A DNA stretch of 64,000 bases, taken from positions 672,001 through 736,000 of the forward strand of contig NC_020054.1 of the NCBI RefSeq assembly GCF_000331105.1. The letters run 5' to 3'. The notes beneath the pieces are model-generated. The model saw nothing but the letters and a program-made list of their open reading frames with translations. It had not been told where the DNA came from and ran no database searches. This DNA comes from Fibrella aestuarina BUZ 2. Lineage in GTDB: Bacteria; Bacteroidota; Bacteroidia; Cytophagales; Spirosomataceae. The translations under genes and the position numbers were made by a program. Below are positions 44,790-54,003 of this stretch, piece after piece (the stretch's first letter is position 1; every line of letters begins with the position of its first letter).

Positions 44790-44978
44790 TTAGTTGCCTC
44801 GTTTGCGTTTGAGGGCGGTGCGGCTGGCGACCTCGGCCTGGAATTTGATCTTCAGTTTCCGGTCGAGTTCTTTGTCGCGAGGTACGTAGATGCTGGTTTT
44901 TCCATCCGAAAACTTCAGCTGCCAATACACATTATCGGTAGTCGGCGGGATGGACGTATAAACAGGCTTGTCGCTCAT
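44790..44978 (-). CDS. 62-residue conserved-looking hypothetical protein
   Basis: ATG 44978 (MSDKPVYTSIPPTT); an upstream TTG would add three residues. The chain has a YWQLKFSDGKTSIYVPRDKE core and a basic tail ending RKRGN. No signal or membrane segment. Family not recognised. It lies between asd and the cold-shock gene and faces the bidirectional terminator. Confidence 0.6.
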   Translation of the reverse strand: MSDKPVYTSIPPTTDNVYWQLKFSDGKTSIYVPRDKELDRKLKIKFQAEVASRTALKRKRGN

Positions 44979-45026
44979 AATTGGCAAACGTGAAGGATGA
45001 TAAACTCTGACGTAGGGACACCTTGT

Positions 45027-45473
45027 CTACGCGGCTACTTTCTTAACGCCGATAGCACTGGCACCCTTGGGCGTCATGGTTATCTCAAACGTCACTTTAT
45101 CTTTTTCGGTGATGGCATCCACCAGCCCGTTCATGTGCACAAAAATGCTCTCCTGGCTCTTAAGGTCGCGGATGAAGCCATACCCTTTTGAGGCATTGAA
45201 GAACGTAACCACACCCTGGCGGATCGGGTCTTCTGCCTCGCGGTCTTCCTGCCGCTGCACCCCGATCTGGATGTCTTCCTGGTTGATGTCGCGTCGGCGT
45301 TTGGGGTCAGGTGGTGTCGAAGTAATGTTGCCATTCTCGTCCACATAGACCATCATCTCTTCCAGGCTAAGGCCTTTCTTCGCGGTTGCTTTGCGCTCCT
45401 CGCGTTTCTCTTCTTTGTCTTTGCGTTTTTTCTGACGTAATTTCTCTTTCTCTTTTTTGCTGAAAGTCTCCAT
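45027..45473 (-). CDS. Cold-shock domain protein with charged N-terminal extension
   Basis: 148 residues. The first 85 are highly charged Lys/Arg/Glu (KKEKEKLRQKKRKDK). The C-terminal cold-shock domain (about 86-146) has the RNA-binding motifs KGYGFI (RNP1) and SIFVHM (RNP2). The standard CspA is about 67 residues; the extended form is common in Bacteroidota and may aid RNA or ribosome binding. The upstream 150 bp may be its leader; GC-rich inverted pieces occur near 45480-45510. Confidence 0.87.
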   Translation of the reverse strand: METFSKKEKEKLRQKKRKDKEEKREERKATAKKGLSLEEMMVYVDENGNITSTPPDPKRRRDINQEDIQIGVQRQEDREAEDPIRQGVVTFFNASKGYGFIRDLKSQESIFVHMNGLVDAITEKDKVTFEITMTPKGASAIGVKKVAA

Positions 45474-45623
45474 TTACCGGGGGGAAAAGCGGGTTGGCCC
45501 CGCTGATGAATGATATCCGCTTAGCAAGCACCGGTCGACAGAAAACAGAGTTGGTGTCGCGACTTTCACTAATCTGATATATAGATAACTGGATATGAGT
45601 AAAATAAGTTGAGCTTGGGAAAA

Positions 45624-47780
45624 CTAATTACCGGTGACACTAGTTTTAGTCGGCAATTCGATCATAAACGTCGTTCCGGCGCCTTCTTCCGACTCCACGC
45701 GCAACGTACCGGCGTGGCCTTTGCTGATAATATCGTAGCTCAGACTGAGCCCTAAGCCAGTGCCCTGCCCAGTGGGTTTCGTGGTGAAAAAAGGCTGAAA
45801 GATTTTTTCCCGAACCGCCGCCGGAATCCCCATCCCGTTGTCGCTGACCCGGATACTGACCCGGTTGGCCGACTGCTCAGTTTTCACCGAAACGGTTGGC
45901 TCGTAGCCCACCTGATCCTGCCTTGCGCGCTCCTGAACGGCGTAAAACGCATTGTTGAACAGGTTAAGCAGCACCCGCCCGATGTCTTGACCGACCACGG
46001 AAAGCGGCGGCAACGCAGGGTCGAACTCCGTAACGAGTTTCGCGTTGAACGATTTGTCTTTCGCGCGAAGACCATGGTAACTCAGCCGCAGGTACTCATC
46101 GGCCAGCGCGTTGAGGTCGGTCGGTTGCCGCTCGCCACTGCTGCTGCGGCTGTGTTCGAGCATGCCGCGCACAATGTTTGACGCCCGTTTGCCGTGATGC
46201 CCAATTTTTTCCAGATTCTGCGTCAGGTCGGTGAGGAGTTCGGCTTCGAGGGCTTCATCGCGGTTGGACCGGGTACGTTCATCGCCCAGTTCCTGCGCCA
46301 GCTCAAGGCTGACTTCGGCGAAGTTGTTGACGAAGTTGAGCGGGTTCTGAATTTCGTGGGCGATGCCGGCCGTCAATTCGCCGAGCGAGGCCATTTTTTC
46401 GCGCTGCACCAATTGTTGCTGCGTCGTTCGTAGCTCGTCCAGCGACTGGCTGAGCGCCTGGGTACGTTCGGCAACCTGTTGTTCGAGTAGCACCTTTTGT
46501 CGGGTCAATATCTCTTCCTTCTCGGCCGACAGCTGCTTCACTTCGGCCAGATGCTGTGTCAATTGCTGATTGGTCTGGGCGTTTTCGCGGGCCAGAAGCA
46601 ATGCAAGGGTAAGCGGGGCCGTCATAAAGAAAATATTGTCGATCAGTTGATTGATCGTGTTGGCATTACTGGCCACCCAGGCACCCAATAAAACGTTGAT
46701 TACCAACTGGCTGGTTAGGATCGTGATGAGTATCGCCAGGCTCCCCATTACGATCCAGCCATCCGCAATTTTCCGCTTGATAGCCCTGATACTCAGTACC
46801 ATGCCCAGTGTCAGTAGGATAGCGATCCCCCAGGGGAAAATGTAGGCAGTCAGGTCAAGGGGTGTGTAGGACGAGATAAAGACGTTGGTCAGCATCACGC
46901 CAGCCGTCAGCCAGAACAACCAGTGGGGGCGCTGATGTAAATGCAGGTAATAGGTGAGCAGGAGGGACGAGAAGTAGAGCGTAAGCATCAACGCGCTGAA
47001 CAGCGTTGCCCATTCGGCCCACACAGAATCCGTAGAATAGCGGGTAAGGTTGGCCATGACGAACCACAATACCCCAAAAAACATAGACAGGCTGAAAATC
47101 AGATTAATGCGCTTCCGACGGTAGATATAGTACAGGAGGTGAATGGTAGCCAGCGCCAGAAAAAAGCCCAGGAGCCAGTAATTATTGACCGCGTCCCAGT
47201 GGGTACGTCTGGTGACGCGCCACGTCAGGCCGTCGGTGGGGACAAGCCGCACACTAAAAACGGACCCTACCCGGTCGAGCCGACTCGGCATGTACCAGGC
47301 TAGCGGTTTACGAGCCAAGCGCAGCGCCAGCGTGTGGAGGCCGGCCGATAGGTTGGGCAACTGAACGTATTCGCCCTGCGGCGAAAGGTGTTTCTGACGG
47401 ATTTTCCCCTGCCCGTCGATCTGCCCAAAGCGGTGAATCAGCCGTCCGTCGACATACACGTCAGCGGCCCAACGTTCGAACACCCGCAACGACAGCGCCC
47501 TCGCCGCTACGGACGAATCGACCTGTAGGCGCAGCCGTGCCCAGCCAATGCCTTTCTGTTTGTACTCGGTTAGCTGCGCAACCGTCGGGTAAACGGGAAT
47601 GGTATCCCAACGGCGAGCGTCGAAATTCGGATCGGCCCAGGCCGGGTTATCACCTGCCTGCCAGCGCCAGTACGTATCGAGGAGCTGCCCCTCATCGGGT
47701 AAGCGATTGATGCGGAAACTTTGCGCGCACGTAGCCGTATACAGCAGACAACCGAAAAAGAACAGCAGGGCCGATTTCAT
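45624..47780 (-). CDS. 7TM-DISM sensor histidine kinase
   Basis: 718 residues: signal peptide (to about 20), an extracellular jelly-roll-like DISMED2 domain (about 25-190), seven TM segments (about 205-395), a coiled coil (about 405-455), and a HisKA/HATPase core. The phosphorylated His is in GIAHEIQNPLNFVNN (near 474); ATP-binding boxes read NLFNNAFYAV, SDNGMGIP and GTGLGLS. It would sense an extracellular, possibly carbohydrate, signal. No response regulator gene is adjacent. Confidence 0.9.
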   Translation of the reverse strand: MKSALLFFFGCLLYTATCAQSFRINRLPDEGQLLDTYWRWQAGDNPAWADPNFDARRWDTIPVYPTVAQLTEYKQKGIGWARLRLQVDSSVAARALSLRVFERWAADVYVDGRLIHRFGQIDGQGKIRQKHLSPQGEYVQLPNLSAGLHTLALRLARKPLAWYMPSRLDRVGSVFSVRLVPTDGLTWRVTRRTHWDAVNNYWLLGFFLALATIHLLYYIYRRKRINLIFSLSMFFGVLWFVMANLTRYSTDSVWAEWATLFSALMLTLYFSSLLLTYYLHLHQRPHWLFWLTAGVMLTNVFISSYTPLDLTAYIFPWGIAILLTLGMVLSIRAIKRKIADGWIVMGSLAILITILTSQLVINVLLGAWVASNANTINQLIDNIFFMTAPLTLALLLARENAQTNQQLTQHLAEVKQLSAEKEEILTRQKVLLEQQVAERTQALSQSLDELRTTQQQLVQREKMASLGELTAGIAHEIQNPLNFVNNFAEVSLELAQELGDERTRSNRDEALEAELLTDLTQNLEKIGHHGKRASNIVRGMLEHSRSSSGERQPTDLNALADEYLRLSYHGLRAKDKSFNAKLVTEFDPALPPLSVVGQDIGRVLLNLFNNAFYAVQERARQDQVGYEPTVSVKTEQSANRVSIRVSDNGMGIPAAVREKIFQPFFTTKPTGQGTGLGLSLSYDIISKGHAGTLRVESEEGAGTTFMIELPTKTSVTGN

Positions 47781-47816
47781 GACCCCTAATGTAAGGAGTT
47801 CGCAACGTACCTGACG

Positions 47817-47850
47817 ACAAAAAGCCCCCGCCGTTTCCGGCAGAGGCTTT
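47817..47850 (-). terminator. Terminator of the succinate dehydrogenase operon
   Basis: On the minus strand, AAAGCC-GCCG pairs with CGGC-GGCTTT with small internal bulges, followed by TTTTTG. It lies 27 bp after the sdhB stop and before the histidine kinase start region. An octamer copy at 47804 borders it. Confidence 0.75.
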
Positions 47851-47876
47851 GCTCAAGGGACATCCAGGTACGTATA

Positions 47877-48629
47877 TTAAACGACCTCCGAGGTGACCTT
47901 CGCGCCCAGGTACTCGCGGTTGAGGCGGGCGATATGGTCAAGCGAAATCGATTTGGGGCATTCGACTGAGCAGGCACCCGTAAACGAGCAGGCACCGAAG
48001 CCTTCGGCGTCCATCTGGGCGACCATTTTCTCGGCGCGTTGGCTGGCTTCGGCTTTGCCTTGTGGCAACACGGCCAGGTGCGACACTTTAGCCGCCACAA
48101 ACAACATTGCCGAGGCATTTTTGCAGGCTGCCACGCAGGCACCGCAACCGATGCACTGCGCCGCATCCATAGCTTCGTCGGCAATGGGTCGCGGAATAAG
48201 CGTTTCGTTGGCGTCGCGGGCCGAGCCCGTGTTTACCGAAATGTAGCCACCTGCCTGAACAACGCGATCAAACGCCGCCCGATCGACCATCAGGTCTTTA
48301 ATAACCGGGAACGCGCGTGCCCGCCAGGGTTCTACCACGATGGTGTCGCCATCGGAGAAGCTCCGCATGTGCAACTGGCAGGTTGTGGCGCCGGTTTGGG
48401 GCCCATGCGCCCGGCCGTTGATATACATCGAACACATGCCACAGATACCTTCCCGGCAGTCGTGATCGAAAGCGATGATTTCCTCGCCCTTCTTGGTCAG
48501 TTCGCCGTTCAACACGTCGAACATTTCCAGAAATGACATATCGGGCGAGATATTATCTAAGCTATACTCAACCAGTTTGCCCGCCGCATTCTGGTTGCGC
48601 TGTCTCCAGACTTTAAGATTGATTTTCAT
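47877..48629 (-). CDS. sdhB: Succinate dehydrogenase/fumarate reductase iron-sulfur subunit
   Basis: 250 residues from ATG 48629 ([10 protein letters not shown]). The 2Fe-2S site has CREGICGMC (58-66) with a fourth Cys in TTCQLH; the 4Fe-4S site is [11 protein letters not shown] (near 158) and the 3Fe-4S site is GACSVECPK. It passes electrons from the flavoprotein to quinone in the inner membrane. It is the last gene of sdhC-sdhA-sdhB, the order of Bacteroidota type B enzymes. Confidence 0.94.
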   Translation of the reverse strand: MKINLKVWRQRNQNAAGKLVEYSLDNISPDMSFLEMFDVLNGELTKKGEEIIAFDHDCREGICGMCSMYINGRAHGPQTGATTCQLHMRSFSDGDTIVVEPWRARAFPVIKDLMVDRAAFDRVVQAGGYISVNTGSARDANETLIPRPIADEAMDAAQCIGCGACVAACKNASAMLFVAAKVSHLAVLPQGKAEASQRAEKMVAQMDAEGFGACSFTGACSVECPKSISLDHIARLNREYLGAKVTSEVV

Positions 48630-48650
48630 AAATGAAATGTCATTTGCAGA

Positions 48651-48721
48651 CATCGGCTGCGCGTCATTTATGGTTATCTATCGCTTTTATACGAATGACC
48701 ATGAATGACGCGCGGCCGATG
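48651..48721. repeat. Intercistronic inverted repeat between sdhA and sdhB
   Basis: Arms 48651-48677 and 48695-48721 pair over 27 bp with three mismatches, the motif being CATCGGC-GCGCGTCATT. It occupies most of the 97-bp gap between sdhA and sdhB within the operon. A hairpin here could protect or split the transcript. Confidence 0.82.
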
Positions 48722-48726
48722 ACCTT

Positions 48727-50664
48727 TTATTTATAGCTCCGCTGTGTCAGTTTCACGTTTTCGAAGGCAAGCTCTTCTTTGTGAAGCACTTCGGGCTGAT
48801 TGTCGCCTCTGTATTCCCAGGCCGCCACGTAGGCAAAGTTGGCATCGTCGCGCAGGGCTTCGCCATCTTCGGTCTGGTGTTCTTCGCGGAAGTGACCGCC
48901 GCACGACTCCTCCCGATTCAACGCATCGTCGACCATCAGTTCACCCAACTCGAGGAAATCGGCTACGCGACCGGCGTGTTCGAGCGACTGGTTCATCTCT
49001 TCGTTTTCGCCCATCACACGCACGTTTTGCCAGAAGTCGGCCCGCAGCTCCTGAATCATCTTCTTGGCTTTGGTCAACCCTTCGGCACTCCGCGACATCC
49101 CGCAGTATTCCCACATAATATGACCCAACGCCTTGTGGTACTCATCGACGGTCTTGCTGCCTTTGATGCTCAGGAACCGGTCGATCTGATGCTTCACGCT
49201 TTGCTCGGCTTCTTTGAAAGCAGGAGCCTCCACGGGAAGCTTATCGGCGGGACCGATGGTGGCCAGGTAATCACCGAGGGTGTAGGGGATTACGAAGTAC
49301 CCGTCGGCCAGGCCTTGCATGAGGGCTGATGCCCCCAGGCGGTTGGCACCGTGGTCCGAGAAGTTGGCTTCGCCCAGCGCATACAGGCCAGGTACGTTGG
49401 TCATTAGGTTGTAGTCGACCCAGAGGCCCCCCATCGTGTAGTGCACGGCGGGGTAGATCATCATCGGCGTCTCATACGGGTTGTCGTCGACGATCTTCTC
49501 ATACATCTCGAACAGGTTACCGTATTTAGCTTCGATGGTTTTACGACCGTCGCGTTTGATGGCATCGGCAAAGTCGAGGTACACGGCCAGACCGGTCGCC
49601 GCTACACCGCGCCCTTCGTCGCACACGTATTTGGCATTCCGCGACGCCACGTCGCGCGGCACGAGGTTACCGAACGAGGGGTACCGGCGCTCCAGGAAGT
49701 AGTCGCGGTCTTCTTCTTTCAGGTCGGTGGGTTTCAATTGGCCCTTCCGAATCTTTTCAGCGTCTTCCTGCCGTTTTGGTACCCACACGCGACCATCGTT
49801 CCGCAGCGATTCCGACATCAGCGTCAGCTTCGACTGGTAATCGCCTTTAACCGGGATACAGGTCGGGTGAATCTGCGTGTAGCAAGGGTTGGCCATCAGG
49901 GCGCCCCGCTTGTGTGCCCGCCACGCCGCCGTCACGTTGGAATTCATGGCGTTGGTCGACAGGTAAAATACGTTACCGTAGCCACCTGAGCACAACAGCA
50001 CGGCATGCGCCGAGTGCGACTCGATTTTGCCCGTCACGAGGTTCCGCGTGATGATGCCGCGGGCCTTGCCGCCTTCCACCACCACGTCGAGCATCTCGGT
50101 GCGGGGGAACATCTTCACTTTACCGCTGGCAATCTGGCGGCTCAGGGCCGAATAGGCACCCAACAGCAGCTGCTGACCGGTTTGGCCACGTGCATAGAAG
50201 GTGCGGCTTACCTGCGCCCCACCGAACGACCGGTTAGCAAGCAGTCCGCCGTATTCACGGGCAAAGGGCACTCCCTGCGCCACGCACTGGTCGATGATGT
50301 TGACACTCACCTCGGCGAGGCGGTACACGTTGCCTTCGCGGGCCCGGTAGTCGCCTCCTTTGATGGTGTCGTAGAACAGACGGAAGATACTATCGCCGTC
50401 GTTCTGATAGTTTTTTGCCGCGTTGATACCCCCCTGCGCCGCAATGCTGTGCGCCCGGCGGGGGCTATCCTGGAAACAGAACGCTTTTACGTTGTAGCCC
50501 AATTCGGCCAGCGACGCGGCGGCCGAAGCTCCGGCCAAGCCCGTTCCAACGACAATGACTTCGTATTTACGCTTGTTGGCCGGGTTCACCAGCTTCAGGC
50601 TAAACTTGTGCCGCGACCATTTTTCGGCCAGCGGTCCCTCCGGAATTTTTGACTCTAAGTTCAT
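48727..50664 (-). CDS. sdhA: Succinate dehydrogenase/fumarate reductase flavoprotein subunit
   Basis: 645 residues. The FAD-binding [19 protein letters not shown] (about 37-55), the covalent-flavin His in [15 protein letters not shown] (near 86) and the substrate-site HPTCIPV and [11 protein letters not shown] motifs are present. It oxidises succinate to fumarate (or the reverse) on the cytoplasmic side. It follows sdhC by 25 bp. Confidence 0.95.
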   Translation of the reverse strand: MNLESKIPEGPLAEKWSRHKFSLKLVNPANKRKYEVIVVGTGLAGASAAASLAELGYNVKAFCFQDSPRRAHSIAAQGGINAAKNYQNDGDSIFRLFYDTIKGGDYRAREGNVYRLAEVSVNIIDQCVAQGVPFAREYGGLLANRSFGGAQVSRTFYARGQTGQQLLLGAYSALSRQIASGKVKMFPRTEMLDVVVEGGKARGIITRNLVTGKIESHSAHAVLLCSGGYGNVFYLSTNAMNSNVTAAWRAHKRGALMANPCYTQIHPTCIPVKGDYQSKLTLMSESLRNDGRVWVPKRQEDAEKIRKGQLKPTDLKEEDRDYFLERRYPSFGNLVPRDVASRNAKYVCDEGRGVAATGLAVYLDFADAIKRDGRKTIEAKYGNLFEMYEKIVDDNPYETPMMIYPAVHYTMGGLWVDYNLMTNVPGLYALGEANFSDHGANRLGASALMQGLADGYFVIPYTLGDYLATIGPADKLPVEAPAFKEAEQSVKHQIDRFLSIKGSKTVDEYHKALGHIMWEYCGMSRSAEGLTKAKKMIQELRADFWQNVRVMGENEEMNQSLEHAGRVADFLELGELMVDDALNREESCGGHFREEHQTEDGEALRDDANFAYVAAWEYRGDNQPEVLHKEELAFENVKLTQRSYK

Positions 50665-50689
50665 AGACGCTCGTTGTTAGGAAAGCTAA

Positions 50690-51388
50690 TTATCCGATGA
50701 CACCTACGTGTTTCAGGTAAAAATAAACCGGCATGGCTGCGAACAGAGCCGGGATCAATATAGCAAACACATACACCCCCAGGAACTCAATGAGGGGCGT
50801 ATACTTCTTGTGGCGGAGGCCCAGGGTCTGGAAACCGCTCTTGAAGCCATGAACAAGGTGGTAGCCCAGGGCGCCCATCGAAATCACATACAGGAGCACG
50901 TACCACCAATTAGAGAATGCTTCGACCACGATTTTGTAGAGGTCTTTGTATTCTTTGCCATCGTATTCGGCAACCGGAATGGGGCCGAAGTGCATGGTGT
51001 ACCAGAAGGTCCGCATGTGGATCACGATGAAGATCAGCAGGATGGTTCCCAAGATACCCATGTTGCGCGACGACCAGGGGCTGTTGGCTTCGGGCCGCTG
51101 GTAGGCGTATTTCACTGGGCGGGAGGCCTGATTGTGGCGCGTCAGGATGAGGGCCATCAGGGCGTGAACGATAATGGACGTGTATAGCAGGTAAGACACG
51201 GTCATGATTAGCGGATTGTGCGTCATGAAGTAGCTATACTCGTTGAACGCCCGCCCTTCATCGCCTTTAAACAATTGCAGATTGCCCGCTACGTGAACGA
51301 TCAGGAATGTGCAGAGAAACAAGCCGGTCAGTGCCATTATCACTTTCCGGCCCAGCGAACTGGCTAACGTTTGGGTTACCCAAGACAT
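50690..51388 (-). CDS. sdhC: Succinate dehydrogenase cytochrome b subunit
   Basis: 232 residues with five TM segments, the di-haem type B anchor. Conserved His lie in FLIVHVAGNLQLF, IIVHALMAL, FIVIHMRTFW and GYHLVHGFKSG; these ligate the two haems b. It anchors SdhA and SdhB and reduces menaquinone. It is the first gene of the operon, behind a promoter at 51473-51503. Confidence 0.93.
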   Translation of the reverse strand: MSWVTQTLASSLGRKVIMALTGLFLCTFLIVHVAGNLQLFKGDEGRAFNEYSYFMTHNPLIMTVSYLLYTSIIVHALMALILTRHNQASRPVKYAYQRPEANSPWSSRNMGILGTILLIFIVIHMRTFWYTMHFGPIPVAEYDGKEYKDLYKIVVEAFSNWWYVLLYVISMGALGYHLVHGFKSGFQTLGLRHKKYTPLIEFLGVYVFAILIPALFAAMPVYFYLKHVGVIG

Positions 51389-51753
51389 AGGTTATTGTGA
51401 CAGATATACAGTTGAAAAACACCAGACTACGCCCTTACGTGCCCGCCACTTTACGGGACCGTCAAGACCGCGCAAAAGTACAGGCCAACCGCTACGCAAA
51501 CAAGGTAAAACCCCGTTTTTCGGCCCGCTGCTTACCCAGCTTAGTTACCACTCGATCAACGTAGTGTGCAAAAAATTTGTTTAATGTTTGCGAATAAAAC
51601 CTAAACAAATGGCGGCTGGGTACGTTCGGCGCGTGGTTAGCTAAGGCTTAGCGAAGCAAACGAAGCGATTAGACTGGGGGCAATAGCGGGTTGGTGTGTA
51701 GCTTGCTTTATCGGCTTGTCTAAGTCGAATTAACAGGCCAACTACTCATCCGC
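51389..51753. other. 365-bp divergent intergenic region, sdhC / SUMF1-sialidase
   Basis: It holds the sdh promoter (51473-51503) and an octamer copy at 51619. The stretch 51570-51620 is AT-rich with two TTTG-like elements (TTTGTTTAATGTTTG) that may be the promoter of the gene at 51754. No gene or RNA is seen. Confidence 0.5.
51473..51503 (-). promoter_or_regulatory. sdhCAB promoter, TTG-N20-TACTTTTG
   Basis: On the minus strand the -7 box TACTTTTG is at 51480-51473, and TTGTTTG is at 51503-51497, placing TTG 20 bp from the -7 box as in Bacteroidota consensus promoters. It is 85 bp upstream of the sdhC ATG. Confidence 0.7.
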
Positions 51754-53766
51754 ATGATTACCCGAGCATTGCTACTCGTACTTTTAGCCGTAAACTACCC
51801 CGCGCCGATCTGTCTGGCGCAGACAACCAACTCGCTGGGCATGCCGCTCGTGCCGATTCCGGCGGGGTCGTTTTACAGGGGGGCGGAGCGAAAAGGGAAG
51901 GATATCGACGAAAGCCCCGTGCACCGGGTAACCCTCGCCAATGGCTTCCTGATGGGAGCTACTGAAGTAACCAACGCGCAGTACGAAGCCTTCAACCCCA
52001 CGCACCGGCAACTCCGCGGTAAACAGGGGTTTTCAACCGGCGACAACGAAGCCGTGGTGTTTGTGAGCTATCCCGAAGCCGTCTCGTTCTGTGCCTGGCT
52101 GTCGCAGAAGGAAGGGAAGCCATACCGCCTCCCCACCGAAGCCGAATGGGAATATGCCTGCCGGGCGGGTAGTATCAGTGATTTCTCGATGGGTAACGTG
52201 CTGCCCGCCGCTTACCACAAAAGCCAGACAACCAACCGCGACGCCCAGACGGTGTCGCTGGAAGTGGGGAAAACGCCCGCTAACCCATGGAGGCTCTTCG
52301 ACATGCACGGCAACGTGGAAGAATGGTGTCTCGACTGGTATGGTCCCTATGCGTCTGGTCCCCAGCGCGACCCGGTTGGGCGGGCCACGGGCCTGTATCG
52401 GGTTACACGCGGCGGTAGCCACGGTACGCCGGTTCAGTTTCTGCGGTCGGCTAACCGGCTTGGCATGATTCCCGCCGACAAAAGCTGGCTGGTTGGTTTT
52501 CGGGTGGTGCAGGCACCTATGCCTGCGTCTGCTCCGCTGCCGGTTATGGCGCCCCCGCCTTATCCCCGCGCCATTTCGCAACAGAAAGCCAACTGGCCCC
52601 GCCTCGATGCAACAAAGCCCATTTTTCACGAACCGCTGCGCTACGTGCTTGAGCCCGACTGTGGGCGGAAGGTGCCGTTCTACAGCCATAACCATCAACC
52701 GGCGGTCACCTGGTGCTCCAACGGCGATCTGCTGGCAATCTGGTTTTCGACCGATGAAGAAAGTGGCCGCGAGATGACCGTACTGTCGAGCCGGTTTCGG
52801 GCCGGGCAGTGGGACGAACCTTCGGAGTTTTTTAAGGTGCCCGATCGGAACATGACCGGCGCCTCGTTGTTGCACGACGGCAACGGAACTATCTACCACA
52901 TGAACGGCGTGGAAACCGACGGCGACTGGCAGGATCTGGCGATGGTGCTGCGAACCAGCCGCGACAACGGCGCTACCTGGACTGCCCCGGCCCTGGTAGC
53001 CCCCGAGCATACTAAACGCCATCAGGTCATTGCGGGTATGATCCAGACCCGGGAAGGCTGGCTGGTGCAACCCGCCGACGCCGATCCGGGGCCAACGGGT
53101 GGTACGGCGATTCACGTCAGCAAGGACAAGGGACGTACCTGGACCAACCCGTATGTGGGCGAGCAAACCCCCAGCTTCCGGGCGGGCGAGACGGGCGGGC
53201 TCATTGCCGGTATCCATGCCGGGGTCGTGCAATTGAAAAACGGCGACCTGCTTGCCTTTGGTCGAAAGAACGACATTCCCGCCCCCGACAGCTCGGGCCT
53301 GCGGATGCCGATGAGCCTGTCGCACGATGGGGGCAAGACCTGGACCTACGCGCCCTCGCCGTTTCCGCCGGTCTGGAGCGGGCAGCGGCTGGTGGTATCG
53401 CGGCTCAACGAAGGGCCGCTGTTGCTGGTATCGTTCACGCACCACCCCGACGACCGCAACCCGGCGGGCATGACGTTCAGAGCCGTCGATGGTACAAGCT
53501 ACAAAGGCTACGGTATGTACGCTGCACTGTCGTTTGATGAGGGTAAAACCTGGCCGGTGGTCAAACTCGTCACCGACGGTCGGGAGCGCTACCTGAACGG
53601 CGGCGCCTGGACGGGGGCGTTCGAGATGAACAAGACCCATGCCGAGCCTAAGGGCTACTTGGCCATGACCCAAACCCCCGACAACGTTATTCACGTGCTG
53701 AGCAGTAGCCTCCATTATCGGTTCAATCTGGCCTGGTTAAACGCACTGCCTGCTCCGGTGAAATAA
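51754..53766 (+). CDS. Fusion of SUMF1-like domain and sialidase-like BNR propeller
   Basis: 670 residues. A signal peptide (MITRALLLVLLAVNYPAPICLAQ) is followed by a SUMF1/FGE-fold domain (about 27-255; FLMGATEVTNAQYEAF, YRLPTEAEWEYACRAG, DMHGNVEEWCLDWYG). The catalytic Cys pair of true formylglycine enzymes is lacking (GGSHGTPVQFLRSANR), so it is probably a binding module. A Pro-rich linker leads to a propeller (about 295-665) with four Asp boxes: SRDNGATW, SKDKGRTW, SHDGGKTW and SFDEGKTW. The enzyme part may act on a surface or host glycan. Confidence 0.85.
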   Translation: MITRALLLVLLAVNYPAPICLAQTTNSLGMPLVPIPAGSFYRGAERKGKDIDESPVHRVTLANGFLMGATEVTNAQYEAFNPTHRQLRGKQGFSTGDNEAVVFVSYPEAVSFCAWLSQKEGKPYRLPTEAEWEYACRAGSISDFSMGNVLPAAYHKSQTTNRDAQTVSLEVGKTPANPWRLFDMHGNVEEWCLDWYGPYASGPQRDPVGRATGLYRVTRGGSHGTPVQFLRSANRLGMIPADKSWLVGFRVVQAPMPASAPLPVMAPPPYPRAISQQKANWPRLDATKPIFHEPLRYVLEPDCGRKVPFYSHNHQPAVTWCSNGDLLAIWFSTDEESGREMTVLSSRFRAGQWDEPSEFFKVPDRNMTGASLLHDGNGTIYHMNGVETDGDWQDLAMVLRTSRDNGATWTAPALVAPEHTKRHQVIAGMIQTREGWLVQPADADPGPTGGTAIHVSKDKGRTWTNPYVGEQTPSFRAGETGGLIAGIHAGVVQLKNGDLLAFGRKNDIPAPDSSGLRMPMSLSHDGGKTWTYAPSPFPPVWSGQRLVVSRLNEGPLLLVSFTHHPDDRNPAGMTFRAVDGTSYKGYGMYAALSFDEGKTWPVVKLVTDGRERYLNGGAWTGAFEMNKTHAEPKGYLAMTQTPDNVIHVLSSSLHYRFNLAWLNALPAPVK

Positions 53767-53785
53767 GTGCGCCGATGGGCGTTTA

Positions 53786-53823
53786 CAACGTACCCAGACA
53801 GGCCCCATAAGCTGGGTACGTTG
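53786..53823 (+). repeat. Hairpin from two inverted octamers after the sialidase gene
   Basis: CAACGTACCCAG (53786-53797) and CTGGGTACGTTG (53812-53823) are perfect 12-bp reverse complements with a 14-base loop. It lies 20 bp after the stop codon. The downstream bases CCTTCTC are not a T-run, so it is a weak terminator at best. Confidence 0.85.
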
Positions 53824-53961
53824 CCTTCTCTACCAGGCGCCGGCCAAAGGCTCAGATCCGCCTTATTTTTCTGACTATCAGCTGGGTTGCGGGCTTGCAA
53901 ATGTGCGGCGGGTGGGTTAACTTTACTCTACAGTTTAAGCCTACTAACAACACTAATGAAT

Positions 53962-53996
53962 GCCGGAACGCCTCGTGGGCGACACTCCGGCTTTTT
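53962..53996 (+). terminator. Terminator-like hairpin just before the gene at 54004
   Basis: GCCGGA (53962-53967) pairs with TCCGGC (53986-53991), with an inner CGCC/GGCG stem, followed by five T residues. The ATG at 54004 is eight bases further on. It resembles the hairpin before the MFS gene at 503 and may be an attenuator. Confidence 0.6.
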
Positions 53997-54003
53997 CGCG
54001 CTT

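Noticed and set aside
51754..52510. Active formylglycine-generating enzyme
   Set aside because: The fold is present but the catalytic Cys residues are not, and no sulfatase gene is near.
52033..53715. 560-codon open frame on the - strand across the SUMF1-sialidase gene
   Set aside because: His/Arg/Val-rich antisense shadow; the + strand protein has clear domains over the same span.
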